Below, one piece after another: positions 51,284 to 61,024 of a DNA stretch of 64,000 bases; within the stretch, counting starts at the first letter, position 1; each line of letters begins with the position of its first letter. A program made the translations under genes and the position numbers. The notes under the pieces were generated by a model that saw only the letters and a list, made by a program, of their open reading frames with translations, was not told where the DNA came from and made no database searches. This DNA is from Rhizobium sp. P40RR-XXII (GTDB lineage Bacteria > Pseudomonadota > Alphaproteobacteria > Rhizobiales > Rhizobiaceae). The stretch is from the NCBI RefSeq assembly GCF_012641405.1, contig NZ_JABAII010000009.1, positions 124,001 through 188,000 on the forward strand. The letters are read 5' to 3'.

Positions 51284-52164
51284 TGGCCGACATAAAGATG
51301 CTTGACGCGTCCGACCGCAGGCTGAGCACGAGTTACATGATGTGGTATCGCTTCAGCCATAATCCAGCTGCGGTGATCGGCACGCTGATGCTCATTTCCG
51401 TCATCGTTCTGGCGGTCTTCGCGCCATGGCTGACGCCCTATCCCAAGCATGTGGGCGCCGTGGTCGATTTCCGCGCACGGCATGTGGCGCCCGACGCCAC
51501 TCATTGGTTCGGCACCGACAAAGTCGGCCGGGATATCTTCTCCCGCACAGTTTTCGGCATGCGCGTCTCCCTGCTTCTGGTCATCGGCGTACTCGGCATT
51601 TCCGTGCCGATCGGCACGGTACTCGGCCTGATCGCCGGTTATTTCGGTGGCTGGGTCGAAAAGATCATCGCGGGCCTGACGAACGTCATGCTGGCGATGC
51701 CGCCACTCGTCATGGCGCTTGCCGTGTCGAACCTGCTTGAGCCGAACCTGATGAACGCGATGATCGCCATCACGCTGCTATGGTGGACATGGCATGCGCG
51801 GCTGATCTACTCCGTTTCCAAGTCCGTTGCGTCCGAAGATTACATCGAGGCGGCCCGCCTTGCCGGTGCCGGCCCAATGCACATCCTTTTCCGAGAAATC
51901 CTTCCGAATTGTGTTGCGGTTATTTCCGTCAAAACGACGCTGGATGCAGCCTTCGTCATTCTGTTCGGCGCGACGCTCAGCTTCCTCGGCTTCGGGGTGA
52001 AGCCGCCCATCCCGGATCTCGGCTCTATGGTCGCCGATGGCCGCCAGTTCATGCCAAACTATTGGTGGGAAGTCGTTTGCCCCGGTGCAGCCGTCTTCTA
52101 CGTGACGCTCGGTTTTAATCTTCTGGGCGATGGCTTGCGCGACATGTTCGATGTGGAGAGCTAA
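51283..52164 (+). CDS. oligopeptide-type ABC permease, DppC/OppC-like
   Basis: 293 aa. The N-terminal OppC-type segment FSHNPAAVIGTLMLISVIVL, the TDKVGRDIFSRTVFGMRVSL motif and the EAA loop EAARLAGAGPMHILFREILP are typical. Pairs with the preceding permease. The next gene starts 3 nt after its stop. Confidence 0.93.
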   Translation: MADIKMLDASDRRLSTSYMMWYRFSHNPAAVIGTLMLISVIVLAVFAPWLTPYPKHVGAVVDFRARHVAPDATHWFGTDKVGRDIFSRTVFGMRVSLLLVIGVLGISVPIGTVLGLIAGYFGGWVEKIIAGLTNVMLAMPPLVMALAVSNLLEPNLMNAMIAITLLWWTWHARLIYSVSKSVASEDYIEAARLAGAGPMHILFREILPNCVAVISVKTTLDAAFVILFGATLSFLGFGVKPPIPDLGSMVADGRQFMPNYWWEVVCPGAAVFYVTLGFNLLGDGLRDMFDVES

Positions 52165-52167
52165 GCC

Positions 52168-53814
52168 ATGAGTGAGCCGCTTCTCAAGATCGAGGCCTTG
52201 AACGTTTCCTTCACTACCTATGGCCGCACACGCCAAGTGCTGCGTGACATCGCCTTCACCGTCGCAGCTGGCGAGCGCGTCGCACTGATCGGCGAGACCG
52301 GGTCGGGCAAATCCGTCACGGCAAAGGCGATCATCGGCACTTTACCGAAAAACGCTTCCATCGCCTCGGGTACGATCTCGGTCGCAGGGCGCAACGTTTT
52401 GAAAATGCAGCGCAGGGAGCGAGAAGCGCTAAAAGGCACGGCCTTTTCCCTGATCATGCAGGATCCGCTTTCCTCCTTCAATCCGGTCTTCAAGATCGGC
52501 ACGCATCTCGATGACGTCATGCGTTTTGCCGACAAGCGCGACGGCGTTCGCTCGTCGAAAGCCGAGCGTCGGACGCGGATCGCCGCCGTCTTGCGGCGCG
52601 TGCAGCTTGCCGATGCCGCGCGTGTGATGAACGCCTATCCGTCCGAGCTGTCGGGCGGCATGCGCCAGCGCGTCCTGATCGGCCTTGCGCTTTTGCACCA
52701 GCCGAAGCTCCTGATCGCGGACGAACCCGGCACGGCACTCGACGTGACGACGCAGGACGAGATCCTGAACCTGATCAACCAGCTGGTGGTCGAGGAGAAT
52801 ATGGCCCTCCTCATGATCACCCACAATCTCGGTGTCGTGCGCAAGGTCGCGGACCGTGTGGTGGTCATGCATCACGGCGATATCGTCGAGGCCGGCCCTT
52901 GCGCCGAGATTCTCACCAGCCCGCGGCAGCCTTATACCAAAGCGCTGTTGGAAGCCGTGCCGCCTCTTTACGGCGAGCGCGTCAGCGATCTGCCGCAGAG
53001 CGACCGAGCGCCCATCGTCAAAGTCGAAGGCCTGAATAAGATTTATGGCAGGAAGCCGGGTTTCCATGCCGTTCGCGATGTGAACCTGACTTTGCGTCAG
53101 GGCGAAATCTTCGGATTGGCCGGCGAATCTGGCTCCGGCAAGACATCGGTCGCACGCATCATCATGGATCTGTCGCGCCCGACATCGGGCAGCGTCACCA
53201 TTGATGCGCCGGCACCGGGGCGTGGCAAGCGGCCGACCCAGATCGTCTACCAAAACCCCGGCACGTCGCTCAATCCCAAGCGCAATGTCCAGCAAACCCT
53301 GTCACTGCCGCTGAAATCGATCGGTATGGATGGGCCGGCTCGTGATGGTCGAATGAAGCAGCTCATGGAGCTCGTGCGTTTGCCGCGATCCTATCTGGCA
53401 AAATACCCGCATGAGCTTTCGGGCGGCCAGAAGCAGCGGGTGGCGATCGCCCGCGCGCTGGCGGCAGAACCGAAGATCCTGATCCTCGACGAGCCGACCG
53501 CGGCGTTGGACGTCTCGGTACAGAAGACCGTCATCGAACTGCTGCTACAGCTGCGCGAGGAGCTCGGCCTCACCTATCTGATGATTTCGCATGACCTGTC
53601 GCTGATGCGCAATTTCTGCTCGCGTATCGCCATCATGCTGCGCGGCGAGATCGTCGAGGAAGGGCCGACGCCGAAGGTTTTTGCCGCACCCAATCACCCC
53701 TACACACGCGCGCTGATTGCCGCGATCCCTGTCGTCACTGATGAGGAGGAGCGTCAGAAGCCCGCAGTAACCGAGGAAGAGCGCAGGCGCTTCCTCGTCA
53801 AAACCACAGATTGA
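52168..53814 (+). CDS. oligopeptide-type ABC ATPase, fused DppD-DppF
   Basis: 548 aa with two complete ABC domains. NBD1: GETGSGKSVTAKAI, LSGGMRQRVLIGLAL, LLIADEPGTALDV. NBD2: GESGSGKTSVARI, LSGGQKQRVAIARAL, ILILDEPTAALDV. The oligopeptide-type C-terminal extension (HPYTRALIAAIP) is present. Fused ATPases of this type (as in GsiA) serve dipeptide and glutathione importers. It is followed after 17 nt by the first hydantoinase-family gene. Confidence 0.93.
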   Translation: MSEPLLKIEALNVSFTTYGRTRQVLRDIAFTVAAGERVALIGETGSGKSVTAKAIIGTLPKNASIASGTISVAGRNVLKMQRREREALKGTAFSLIMQDPLSSFNPVFKIGTHLDDVMRFADKRDGVRSSKAERRTRIAAVLRRVQLADAARVMNAYPSELSGGMRQRVLIGLALLHQPKLLIADEPGTALDVTTQDEILNLINQLVVEENMALLMITHNLGVVRKVADRVVVMHHGDIVEAGPCAEILTSPRQPYTKALLEAVPPLYGERVSDLPQSDRAPIVKVEGLNKIYGRKPGFHAVRDVNLTLRQGEIFGLAGESGSGKTSVARIIMDLSRPTSGSVTIDAPAPGRGKRPTQIVYQNPGTSLNPKRNVQQTLSLPLKSIGMDGPARDGRMKQLMELVRLPRSYLAKYPHELSGGQKQRVAIARALAAEPKILILDEPTAALDVSVQKTVIELLLQLREELGLTYLMISHDLSLMRNFCSRIAIMLRGEIVEEGPTPKVFAAPNHPYTRALIAAIPVVTDEEERQKPAVTEEERRRFLVKTTD

Positions 53815-53831
53815 TCGAAGAGGAGCCTGAC

Positions 53832-55388
53832 GTGTATCGCGTTGGAATTGACGTCGGCGGCACCAACACGGATGCAGTCGTCCTGGAGGGAAAGATCGTT
53901 CTGGCCGGGGTCAAGGCCTCGACGACCGAGGACGTGACTTCGGGCGTAATCGAGGCATTGGAGAAGGTCATCGAGGCCTCCGGAATCGATCGTACATGCA
54001 TTGCCGCCGTCATGATCGGCACCACACATTTCACCAATGCGGTGATCGAGCGCCGTCACATGGACGAGGTCGCAGCCATCCGGTTGAGCCTTCCGTCTGG
54101 CGCCGGCCTGCCGCCGATGGTCGACTGGCCCGATGACCTGCGCGATATCGTCGGCAATCATGGCTATCAGGTCAAGGGCGGCTACGAGTTCGACGGGCGC
54201 GAGCTTTCGCCGCTCGATGAGGATGCCATCGTGCGCATTGCCGGCGAAATCCGTGCAAAGGGCCTGAAGGCTGCCGCCGTGACCTGCGTCTTTGCCGGCA
54301 TCAACGATGCCATGGAGCTGCGGGCTAAGGAAATTCTGCAGCAGCATTGCCCGGGCCTGCCGGTCGTCATGTCGAAGGACATTGGTCGTCACGGCCTGTT
54401 GGCGCGGGAAAGTGCCGCGATCATGAATGCGAGCCTGCTGTCGCTTGCGGAGCGCACGGTTGCCGCTTTTGGCAAGGCGCTGGCGACCGCCGGAATCCCC
54501 TGCCCGTTCTATATCACCCAGAACGACGGTACGCTGATGGCGGCCGATGCCGTGCGTGCCTTTCCGGTGCTGACCTTTGCCTCTGGCCCGACCAATTCCA
54601 TGCGCGGCGCGGCGTTCCTCACCGGATTGAAAGACGCCGTCGTCGTCGATGTCGGCGGTACGACCTCGGATGTCGGCGCTCTGTCGCACGGCTTCCCGCG
54701 CCAGGCCTCCACAACGGTCGACATTGGCGGAGTCCGCACCAATTTCCGTATGCCCGACGTCTTTTCGATCGGCCTTGGCGGCGGTTCGCTTGTTGTCAGA
54801 GGTGACGCGGGTATCACCGTCGGACCGAAATCGGTCGGTTATCGCGTGCGCAAGGAAGCACTCTGCTTTGGCGGGTCGACATTGACCACCACCGATATCG
54901 CCGTTGCCGCCGGTAAGGCCGACATCGGCAATCATGCGCTGGTCACCAATCTCGACAAGACACTTGTCGAGGCTGCCGTTGCAAAAATCAACGCCATGCT
55001 GGAGGCCTGTGTCGAGCGGAGCCGCATTTCCTCGACGCCGGTACCGGTCATCGCGGTCGGCGGCGGCTCGATCCTAATGCCCGATCGTATCGGAGATCTC
55101 GAAGTGATCTTGCCGGAAAATTTTGCCGTGGCCAATGCGGTTGGCGCCGCCATTGCCCAGATCAGCGGCGAGACCGATCGCGTCTTCTCGCTCATCGACG
55201 GTCATACCCGCGAGAGTGCGCTTGCCGAGGCAGAAGCCGAGGCGCGCCAAAAGGCAATCGCCGCCGGCGCGCTTGCAGAAACTCTTGAAGTTATCGAGCG
55301 CGAGGATACGCCGCTTGCCTATCTGCCAGGCAACGCCACGCGCATCCACGTCAAAGTCGTCGGTGAAATGGGAGGCCATCATGCCTGA
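53832..55388 (+). CDS. hydantoinase/oxoprolinase-family protein, copy 1
   Basis: 518 aa from a GTG preceded by GAGGAG (53820-53825). An upstream TTG at 53811 is less likely. Actin-like ATPase motifs: VYRVGIDVGGTNTDAVVLEG at the N-terminus and VVVDVGGTTSDVGAL in the middle; GGGSILMPDRIGD near the C-terminus. It is shorter than HyuA/oxoprolinase A (about 680 aa), as usual for the type encoded beside DUF917 genes. Family enzymes open cyclic amides with ATP. Its stop overlaps the DUF917 start by 8 nt. Confidence 0.88.
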   Translation: MYRVGIDVGGTNTDAVVLEGKIVLAGVKASTTEDVTSGVIEALEKVIEASGIDRTCIAAVMIGTTHFTNAVIERRHMDEVAAIRLSLPSGAGLPPMVDWPDDLRDIVGNHGYQVKGGYEFDGRELSPLDEDAIVRIAGEIRAKGLKAAAVTCVFAGINDAMELRAKEILQQHCPGLPVVMSKDIGRHGLLARESAAIMNASLLSLAERTVAAFGKALATAGIPCPFYITQNDGTLMAADAVRAFPVLTFASGPTNSMRGAAFLTGLKDAVVVDVGGTTSDVGALSHGFPRQASTTVDIGGVRTNFRMPDVFSIGLGGGSLVVRGDAGITVGPKSVGYRVRKEALCFGGSTLTTTDIAVAAGKADIGNHALVTNLDKTLVEAAVAKINAMLEACVERSRISSTPVPVIAVGGGSILMPDRIGDLEVILPENFAVANAVGAAIAQISGETDRVFSLIDGHTRESALAEAEAEARQKAIAAGALAETLEVIEREDTPLAYLPGNATRIHVKVVGEMGGHHA

Positions 55389-56514
55389 GACGCGCAAGGA
55401 GAAATATGACGACGCCGCCCTACGCCGGCTGACGCCAGAGGATCTGGATGCCCTCGAAATCGGTGCGGGCATTCTCGGCACCGGCGGCGGCGGCAATCCC
55501 TACCAGGGTAAGCTTCTTGTCCTCGAAGCCATGAAGGCTGGCTACGAGATGAAGGTGCTCGCAACGGACGCCATCGAACCGGATGCTCTGTGCATGTCGA
55601 TCGGCGGCATCGGTGCGCCGGTCGTCGGTGTCGAGCGCATCCGCGAGGGGCGTGAGGGGTTGCGTTGCCTGCGCGCCATGGAAGAGCTGATACGCACGCC
55701 GATCGATGCCATCGTCTGCGAAGAGATCGGCGGTGCGAATTCGATGAACCCGCTCGTCACAGCGGCTCTCGGCGGCCTGCCGATCCTCGATTGCGACGGT
55801 ATGGGCCGTGCCTTCCCCGAAATGCAGATGACGACCTTTTCGATCTATGGCCACAGCTCCACGCCTTCGGTCATGTGCGACCTGCATGGCAATGCCGTGA
55901 TCTTCAGCCATGCCGTCTCGGAGGTCTGGCATGAGCGCATGGCGCGCGCCTGCGTCGTGGCGCAGGGCGGCGGTGCTATGCTGGCGACGGCGCCGATGCA
56001 AGCTCGCTACGTCCATCAGTACGGCATTCCGAAGAGCTTCACCAAGGCGATCGCGCTCGGCGAAGCGGTAATCCGTGCGCGCAAGGCGCAGGAAGACCCG
56101 ATTGCCGCCGTTTGCGCCCTGGAAGGCGGTCGACGAGTGTTCAACGGCAAGATCACCGACCTGAAGCGCCATCTGCGCGGTGGTTTCGTCATCGGCGATT
56201 TGGAACTCGCTGGCTTCGATGACTGCAACGGGCAGACGGGGAACGTGGCGATCCAGAACGAATTCCTCGTTTTCCGCCGCGATGGCGTAATGGAGGTCTG
56301 CGTGCCGGACCTGATCGTCCTGCTCGATGTCGATACCGGCTATCCGATCACCACCGAAATGCTGCGCTACGGCCAGCGCGTCGCCGTCGTCGCCATTCCC
56401 TGCCACGAGCTGTTGCGCAGCGCGCGTGCGCTCGATGTCGTCGGCCCGACTGCCTTCGGCTACCCGGACATCACCTATTCGCCGCTGCCGGCTCCAGGCC
56501 GAAAGGCAGCCTAA
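55381..56514 (+). CDS. DUF917-family protein, copy 1
   Basis: 377 aa from ATG 55381. The family signature IGAGILGTGGGGNPYQGKLL (residues about 26-45) is clear, with EEIGGANSMNPL and DGMGRAFPEMQM further on. DUF917 (PF06032) proteins are encoded next to hydantoinase-like genes; some databases name the family S-methyl-thiohydantoin desulfurase. Paralogue of the gene at 58322. Activity here not known. Confidence 0.88.
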   Translation: MPETRKEKYDDAALRRLTPEDLDALEIGAGILGTGGGGNPYQGKLLVLEAMKAGYEMKVLATDAIEPDALCMSIGGIGAPVVGVERIREGREGLRCLRAMEELIRTPIDAIVCEEIGGANSMNPLVTAALGGLPILDCDGMGRAFPEMQMTTFSIYGHSSTPSVMCDLHGNAVIFSHAVSEVWHERMARACVVAQGGGAMLATAPMQARYVHQYGIPKSFTKAIALGEAVIRARKAQEDPIAAVCALEGGRRVFNGKITDLKRHLRGGFVIGDLELAGFDDCNGQTGNVAIQNEFLVFRRDGVMEVCVPDLIVLLDVDTGYPITTEMLRYGQRVAVVAIPCHELLRSARALDVVGPTAFGYPDITYSPLPAPGRKAA

Positions 56515-56555
56515 TCATAAGCGGGGCAGTTCCCGCATCAAAGAGGAGAACTAGA

Positions 56556-58151
56556 ATGAAGATGGGTTCCAGAAATCTGCGTCTTTCGGCACTTCTGCTC
56601 GCCAGCGCCTTGGCGTTACCGTTGGCTTCGGTTGCTGCATCGGCGGCCGACAAGGTGTCAATTGCCGTCAACACGATGCAGATTTTCAGCTCGCTCGATC
56701 CGGCCAAGGTCACGGACTACACGGGCTATATGGCGATCGTGAATATGTATGACGCGCTCACGACCGTCAGCCCTTCGGGCGAGATCGTGCCCCATCTGGC
56801 AAAATCCTGGGATATCTCGCAGGATGGGCTGACATACACGTTCCATCTTCGCGATGACGCCAAGTTCCAGGACGGCACACCGGTCAAGGCTTCCGATTTC
56901 GTCTGGTCGATCCGGCGCCTGATCGGCATCAACAAGGGTCCCTCGAACCTTATCGTCGGCCTCGTGCAGCCCGACAACGTCACCGCGCCCGATGACGAGA
57001 CCGTCGTCGTCAAGCTCGATCGCCAGTTCTCTCCGTTCATGGCCGTGACGCCGCTAATGATGGCGCTGAACGAGAAGCTGATCGAAGCCAATACCAAGTC
57101 GGACGACAAATGGGGTGAAGCCTACGTCGGCGAACACTCCGCCGGTTCGGGTCCCTACAAGCTTGTCAGCTACAATCGCTCCGCGGATATGGTGATCGCG
57201 CGCAATCTCGATTATTTCCTGGGCTGGACCAAGGGGACACCAATCGACGAAGTGCGTTTCGTCCAGACGAGCGACGACGCCACCGTCAAGGCGCTTGCCG
57301 AAAAGGGCGAGCTCGGACTTTCCTCGCACGGTCTTGGCAACGACACTTATGAAACCATCGGCAAGATGCCGGGCTACAAGTTGCTTCAGTCGACGACGGC
57401 CGGCGGCTTCGTCATCAAGCTGAACAGCAAGGTCTACCCGACGGACGATGTGCATGTGCGCCGGGCAATTGCCTATGCCACTGACTATAAGACCATCCAG
57501 GAAGCAATCTATCCGGGCTTCGACATGACCGGCCCGCTTTCGACCGTCTTCAAGGATGCGCACAACGACGACATCCCGCCCGGCGTCTTCGATCTCGAAA
57601 AGGCGAAGGAAGAGCTCGCCAAGTCGAAATATGCCGGCCAGAAAATCACGCTGGTCAACAGCTATGTCGCCTCGCTCGCCTTCGAATCTGAAGTGGCGCT
57701 GCTGATGCAGGCCAATCTCGAACAGATCGGCATCACGCTCGACATCAAGCCCGAGCCCTGGAACCGCATCGTCGAGCTCTCCTCGAAGCCCGAAACCACG
57801 CCCGCCTCGACGCAGGTGAACATTTCGCCCAACTATCCATCGCCCGACGCAATTTTCTATAACCAGTATCACTCCAAGGCTTCCGGGACCTGGATGTCGA
57901 TGGAATGGCTGCAGAATCCCGAGGTCGACGCGCTGATCGACAAGGCAAGGGCGACCACCGACATCAAGTCGCAGAACGCGACCTATAACGAGCTGCAAGT
58001 CAAGCTCGCCGAGCTGCAACCCGATGTGTGGGCGGTATCGCCAAACCGGCGCTATGCGGCGAACAAGTGCTTGCAGGGCTATGCGTTCATTCCGATGCAG
58101 AGCTGGGATCTGAACTTCTCGAACTTCCATTGGGACTGCAAGGCGAACTGA
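56556..58151 (+). CDS. oligopeptide-type solute-binding protein (family 5)
   Basis: 531 aa. Signal peptide of about 30 residues (LRLSALLLASALALPLASVA, then ASAADK) behind an AGAGGAG ribosome-binding site. SBP_bac_5 features: LAKSWDISQDGLTYTFHLR and DDAKFQDGTPVKASDFVWS. Recognition component of the importer encoded upstream, yet placed between the two DUF917 genes instead of beside the permeases. A strong hairpin follows. Confidence 0.92.
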   Translation: MKMGSRNLRLSALLLASALALPLASVAASAADKVSIAVNTMQIFSSLDPAKVTDYTGYMAIVNMYDALTTVSPSGEIVPHLAKSWDISQDGLTYTFHLRDDAKFQDGTPVKASDFVWSIRRLIGINKGPSNLIVGLVQPDNVTAPDDETVVVKLDRQFSPFMAVTPLMMALNEKLIEANTKSDDKWGEAYVGEHSAGSGPYKLVSYNRSADMVIARNLDYFLGWTKGTPIDEVRFVQTSDDATVKALAEKGELGLSSHGLGNDTYETIGKMPGYKLLQSTTAGGFVIKLNSKVYPTDDVHVRRAIAYATDYKTIQEAIYPGFDMTGPLSTVFKDAHNDDIPPGVFDLEKAKEELAKSKYAGQKITLVNSYVASLAFESEVALLMQANLEQIGITLDIKPEPWNRIVELSSKPETTPASTQVNISPNYPSPDAIFYNQYHSKASGTWMSMEWLQNPEVDALIDKARATTDIKSQNATYNELQVKLAELQPDVWAVSPNRRYAANKCLQGYAFIPMQSWDLNFSNFHWDCKAN

Positions 58152-58174
58152 TCTTTGCCTGCACAAGATCTAAG

Positions 58175-58196
58175 CCCGACCCTTTTCGGGGTCGGG
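58175..58196 (+). terminator. perfect 8-bp hairpin after the binding-protein gene
   Basis: CCCGACCC (58175-58182), loop TTTTCG, GGGTCGGG (58189-58196). Strong GC stem 24 nt after the stop codon. No T-run, so it may stabilise the binding-protein mRNA or partly terminate before the second DUF917 gene, which starts 126 bp further on. Confidence 0.65.
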
Positions 58197-58321
58197 ACAG
58201 CAAAAGCAATTCCAGGAAAAGTGCGGAGCGGTTTTTCGTCCGGAATTGCGAGAAAACAACAAGATAAAGCGGCTCAGAGTTTCCGTGAAAAGCTGAACCC
58301 CTCTATTGCCGAAGGTGAAAC

Positions 58322-59398
58322 ATGCTTCAGGATTTTTCCGAAGACGATATCGAGCCGCTCGCAACGGGAGCCTGGATTCTAGGAACCGGCGGCGGTGGCA
58401 ATCCCTATATCTCCACCCTCAATCTTCGCAGGCTCTATGCCGAGGGCCGTCGCGTGCAGGTGATGGATCCCATGGCGCTCGACGATGACGATATGGTAGC
58501 CGTCGTCTCGAAAATGGGCGCACCGCTGGTCGGGCAGGAGCGCCTCAGCGACCCCGTGCATCTGGCGCGAGCGGTCGAGGTCATGGAGGACTATCTCGGA
58601 AAACCTTTCCGCGCGATCATGAGCGTCGAGATCGGCGGCTCAAATGCGTTGTCCTCCTTCCTTGCCGCCGCGATGCTGGGCAGGCCTGTTGTCAACGCGG
58701 ATGCCATGGGGCGTGCCTATCCAGAGGCTCAGATGACCTCCTTTGCGATCGGCAATCTGCCGATGTACCCGCTCTCCCTCGTCGATGTGCGCGACAATGA
58801 GGTTATTGTTACAAAGGCTGCATCCTGGAAGTGGATGGAGCGGATTTCGCGCAAGGTCTGCACTGAAGTTGGATCCACCGCCGCGACCTGCAAGGCCCCG
58901 CGTACCGGCCGCGAGGTGAAGGAATGGGGTATTCACTACACGATCACCAAAGCGACTGAACTCGGCCGTACCGTCATCGAAGCGCGTGCGCGTCACGACG
59001 ACCCGGTGAAGGCGGTTCTCGATCATGAAGGCGGCAAGCAATTGTTCCGCGGCAAAGTGATCGATGTGGCGCGAGAAACCACAGGCGGCTTCCTGCGTGG
59101 CAGGACAGTGATCGAAGGCGTCGATGCCGACAAGGGCTCCCGGATGGAGCTCGCCTTCCAGAACGAATGGGCTGTCGCCTTCCGCGATGGCGAGCCCGTA
59201 GCGATGACGCCGGATCTTCTTTGCCTGCTCGATACGATTTCAGGCAGCGCGATCGGCACGGAGTCGGTGCGTTACGGCCAGCGCGTGACCGTTGTCGCTC
59301 TGCCGGCGCCCGAGCTCTTGACCTCGCCTGCGGGAATTGCCGCCGTTGGCCCGCGTGCCTTCGGCTATGACATTGATTTCAGATCGGTATTCGCATGA
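58322..59398 (+). CDS. DUF917-family protein, copy 2
   Basis: 358 aa. Same N-terminal signature as copy 1 (LATGAWILGTGGGGNPYIST), with VEIGGSNALSSFLAA and DAMGRAYPEAQM. Preceded by a 170-bp gap with the hairpin and a GAAGGTGA ribosome-binding site. Its stop overlaps the start of the second hydantoinase-family gene by 4 nt. Divergence from copy 1 suggests a different substrate or a heteromeric partner. Confidence 0.87.
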   Translation: MLQDFSEDDIEPLATGAWILGTGGGGNPYISTLNLRRLYAEGRRVQVMDPMALDDDDMVAVVSKMGAPLVGQERLSDPVHLARAVEVMEDYLGKPFRAIMSVEIGGSNALSSFLAAAMLGRPVVNADAMGRAYPEAQMTSFAIGNLPMYPLSLVDVRDNEVIVTKAASWKWMERISRKVCTEVGSTAATCKAPRTGREVKEWGIHYTITKATELGRTVIEARARHDDPVKAVLDHEGGKQLFRGKVIDVARETTGGFLRGRTVIEGVDADKGSRMELAFQNEWAVAFRDGEPVAMTPDLLCLLDTISGSAIGTESVRYGQRVTVVALPAPELLTSPAGIAAVGPRAFGYDIDFRSVFA

Positions 59399-60933
59399 AG
59401 CGCATTGGTATTGACGTTGGCGGCACCAATACGGACGCCGTTCTGATCGACGGTGGGAAGATCATCGCCTCCATCAAGGTTCCCACGACACAGGACGTCA
59501 TGTCCGGCGTGAAGACGGCCTTGAGCTATGTGACCGGCGATGCCGGCACATCCGGGCGGCCGATCGATGCTGTCATGATCGGCACCACGCATTTCACCAA
59601 CGCCGTCGTCGAGCGGGCGCGGCTGGAAAGAGTGGCAGCGGTCCGCGTTGCGCTGCCGACCGGTGCCTCTTTGCCGCCCATGTGCGACTGGCCTGATGAT
59701 TTGCGCGCGGCTGTCGATCCACTCATCTTCATGGTTCATGGTGGTCATGAATATGACGGCAGTCCGCTCGTGCCGATGATCCCCGACGAGATCCGTGAAG
59801 CGGCCATGAAGATCCGCGATGCCGGCATCACGTCGATCGCCATATCGGCGACCTTCTCGCCGCTGACGACCGAATGCGAGGTCAGGGCTGCCGAGATCGT
59901 CCGCTCGGTAATCCCGGACGCGAGGATCACGCTGTCGCATACCCTCGGGCGGATCGGATTGCTCGAACGCGAGAATGTTGCGCTTCTTAATGCGGCGCTG
60001 CAGTCGCTCGGCAGGACCACGGTGCAGGCGTTCTCGGATGCGTTGCGCGAAGCAGGCGTTACCGCACCTTTCTATCTGACGCAGAACGACGGTACGGTGG
60101 CGCTGGCGGATGTCGCCGCAGCCAATCCGGTTCATAGTTTTGCTTCCGGCCCGACGAACTCGATGCGGGGCGCGGCCTTCCTGACTGGCTTGAGCGACGC
60201 CATGGTCGTCGATGTCGGCGGCACGACATCGGATGTAGGCTGCCTCGTCGGCGGCTTCCCGCGCGAGGCTAATAACATCGTCCATATCGGTGGCGTGCGC
60301 ACGCTGTTCCGCATGCCTGATCTCCTGCCGATCGCCCTTGGCGGCGGAACGATCATCGATCCGGAAACGGGCAAGATAGGTCCGCGTTCGGTTGGCTATC
60401 GCATTCTGGCTGAGGCGCGCGTCTTTGGTGGCAACTCACTGACTGCCTCGGATGTCGCGGTTGCGGCCGGTCTGATCGACATTGGAGACAAGGATCGCGT
60501 TCGCGGTCTCGATCCGGCTTTCGTGAAGGCATGCCTCGAACGCATCCGCGACAAGGTGACGGATAGCTTCGACCAGATGAAAACGTCAGCCGAGGATGTG
60601 CCGCTGATTGCTGTCGGTGGTGGCGCCTTCCTGATCCCGGAAAAGATCGCGGGAGCGTCCGAGGTTCTTCGCGTCGAGAATGCCGGTGTCGCCAATGCGC
60701 TCGGCGCCGCGATGGCGCAGGTGTCGGGCGAGGTCGACCAGGTGTTTTCGGGGTTGAGCCGCGACGAAGCCATCGCCAAAGCGGAAGCCGAGGCGCAGGA
60801 TGCCGCCGTTGCTTCCGGCGCGAGCCGCGAAAGTTTGAAGACGCTCGAAGTCGAAGATATCCCGATCGCTTATCTGCCTGGTGGTGCGCGCCGCGTGAGG
60901 GTGAGGGTCATCGGCGATATCGCCTTCAGCTGA
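59395..60933 (+). CDS. hydantoinase/oxoprolinase-family protein, copy 2
   Basis: 512 aa, similar to copy 1 along the full length: IGIDVGGTNTDAVLIDGGKI, the segment MIGTTHFTNAVVERARLERV and the central VVDVGGTTSDVG. Both copies keep the phosphate-binding Gly-rich loops expected of active ATPases. Gene order is DUF917 then hydantoinase, the reverse of copy 1. A hairpin palindrome starts at its last stop-codon base. Confidence 0.88.
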   Translation: MKRIGIDVGGTNTDAVLIDGGKIIASIKVPTTQDVMSGVKTALSYVTGDAGTSGRPIDAVMIGTTHFTNAVVERARLERVAAVRVALPTGASLPPMCDWPDDLRAAVDPLIFMVHGGHEYDGSPLVPMIPDEIREAAMKIRDAGITSIAISATFSPLTTECEVRAAEIVRSVIPDARITLSHTLGRIGLLERENVALLNAALQSLGRTTVQAFSDALREAGVTAPFYLTQNDGTVALADVAAANPVHSFASGPTNSMRGAAFLTGLSDAMVVDVGGTTSDVGCLVGGFPREANNIVHIGGVRTLFRMPDLLPIALGGGTIIDPETGKIGPRSVGYRILAEARVFGGNSLTASDVAVAAGLIDIGDKDRVRGLDPAFVKACLERIRDKVTDSFDQMKTSAEDVPLIAVGGGAFLIPEKIAGASEVLRVENAGVANALGAAMAQVSGEVDQVFSGLSRDEAIAKAEAEAQDAAVASGASRESLKTLEVEDIPIAYLPGGARRVRVRVIGDIAFS

Positions 60934-60950
60934 ATCAGGAGCGCCTGATT
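60933..60950 (+). terminator. hairpin after hydantoinase copy 2
   Basis: AATCAGG (60933-60939), loop AGCG, CCTGATT (60944-60950), overlapping the stop codon. No long T-run. The asparaginase gene starts 75 nt further, so read-through is possible. Confidence 0.45.
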
Positions 60951-61024
60951 GTTACAGTCAGACATCATTCATAGGGGCGGCGATCGGTGAACAAGTTTGG
61001 TCGATGCCGGATCGGGAGCAGGAA

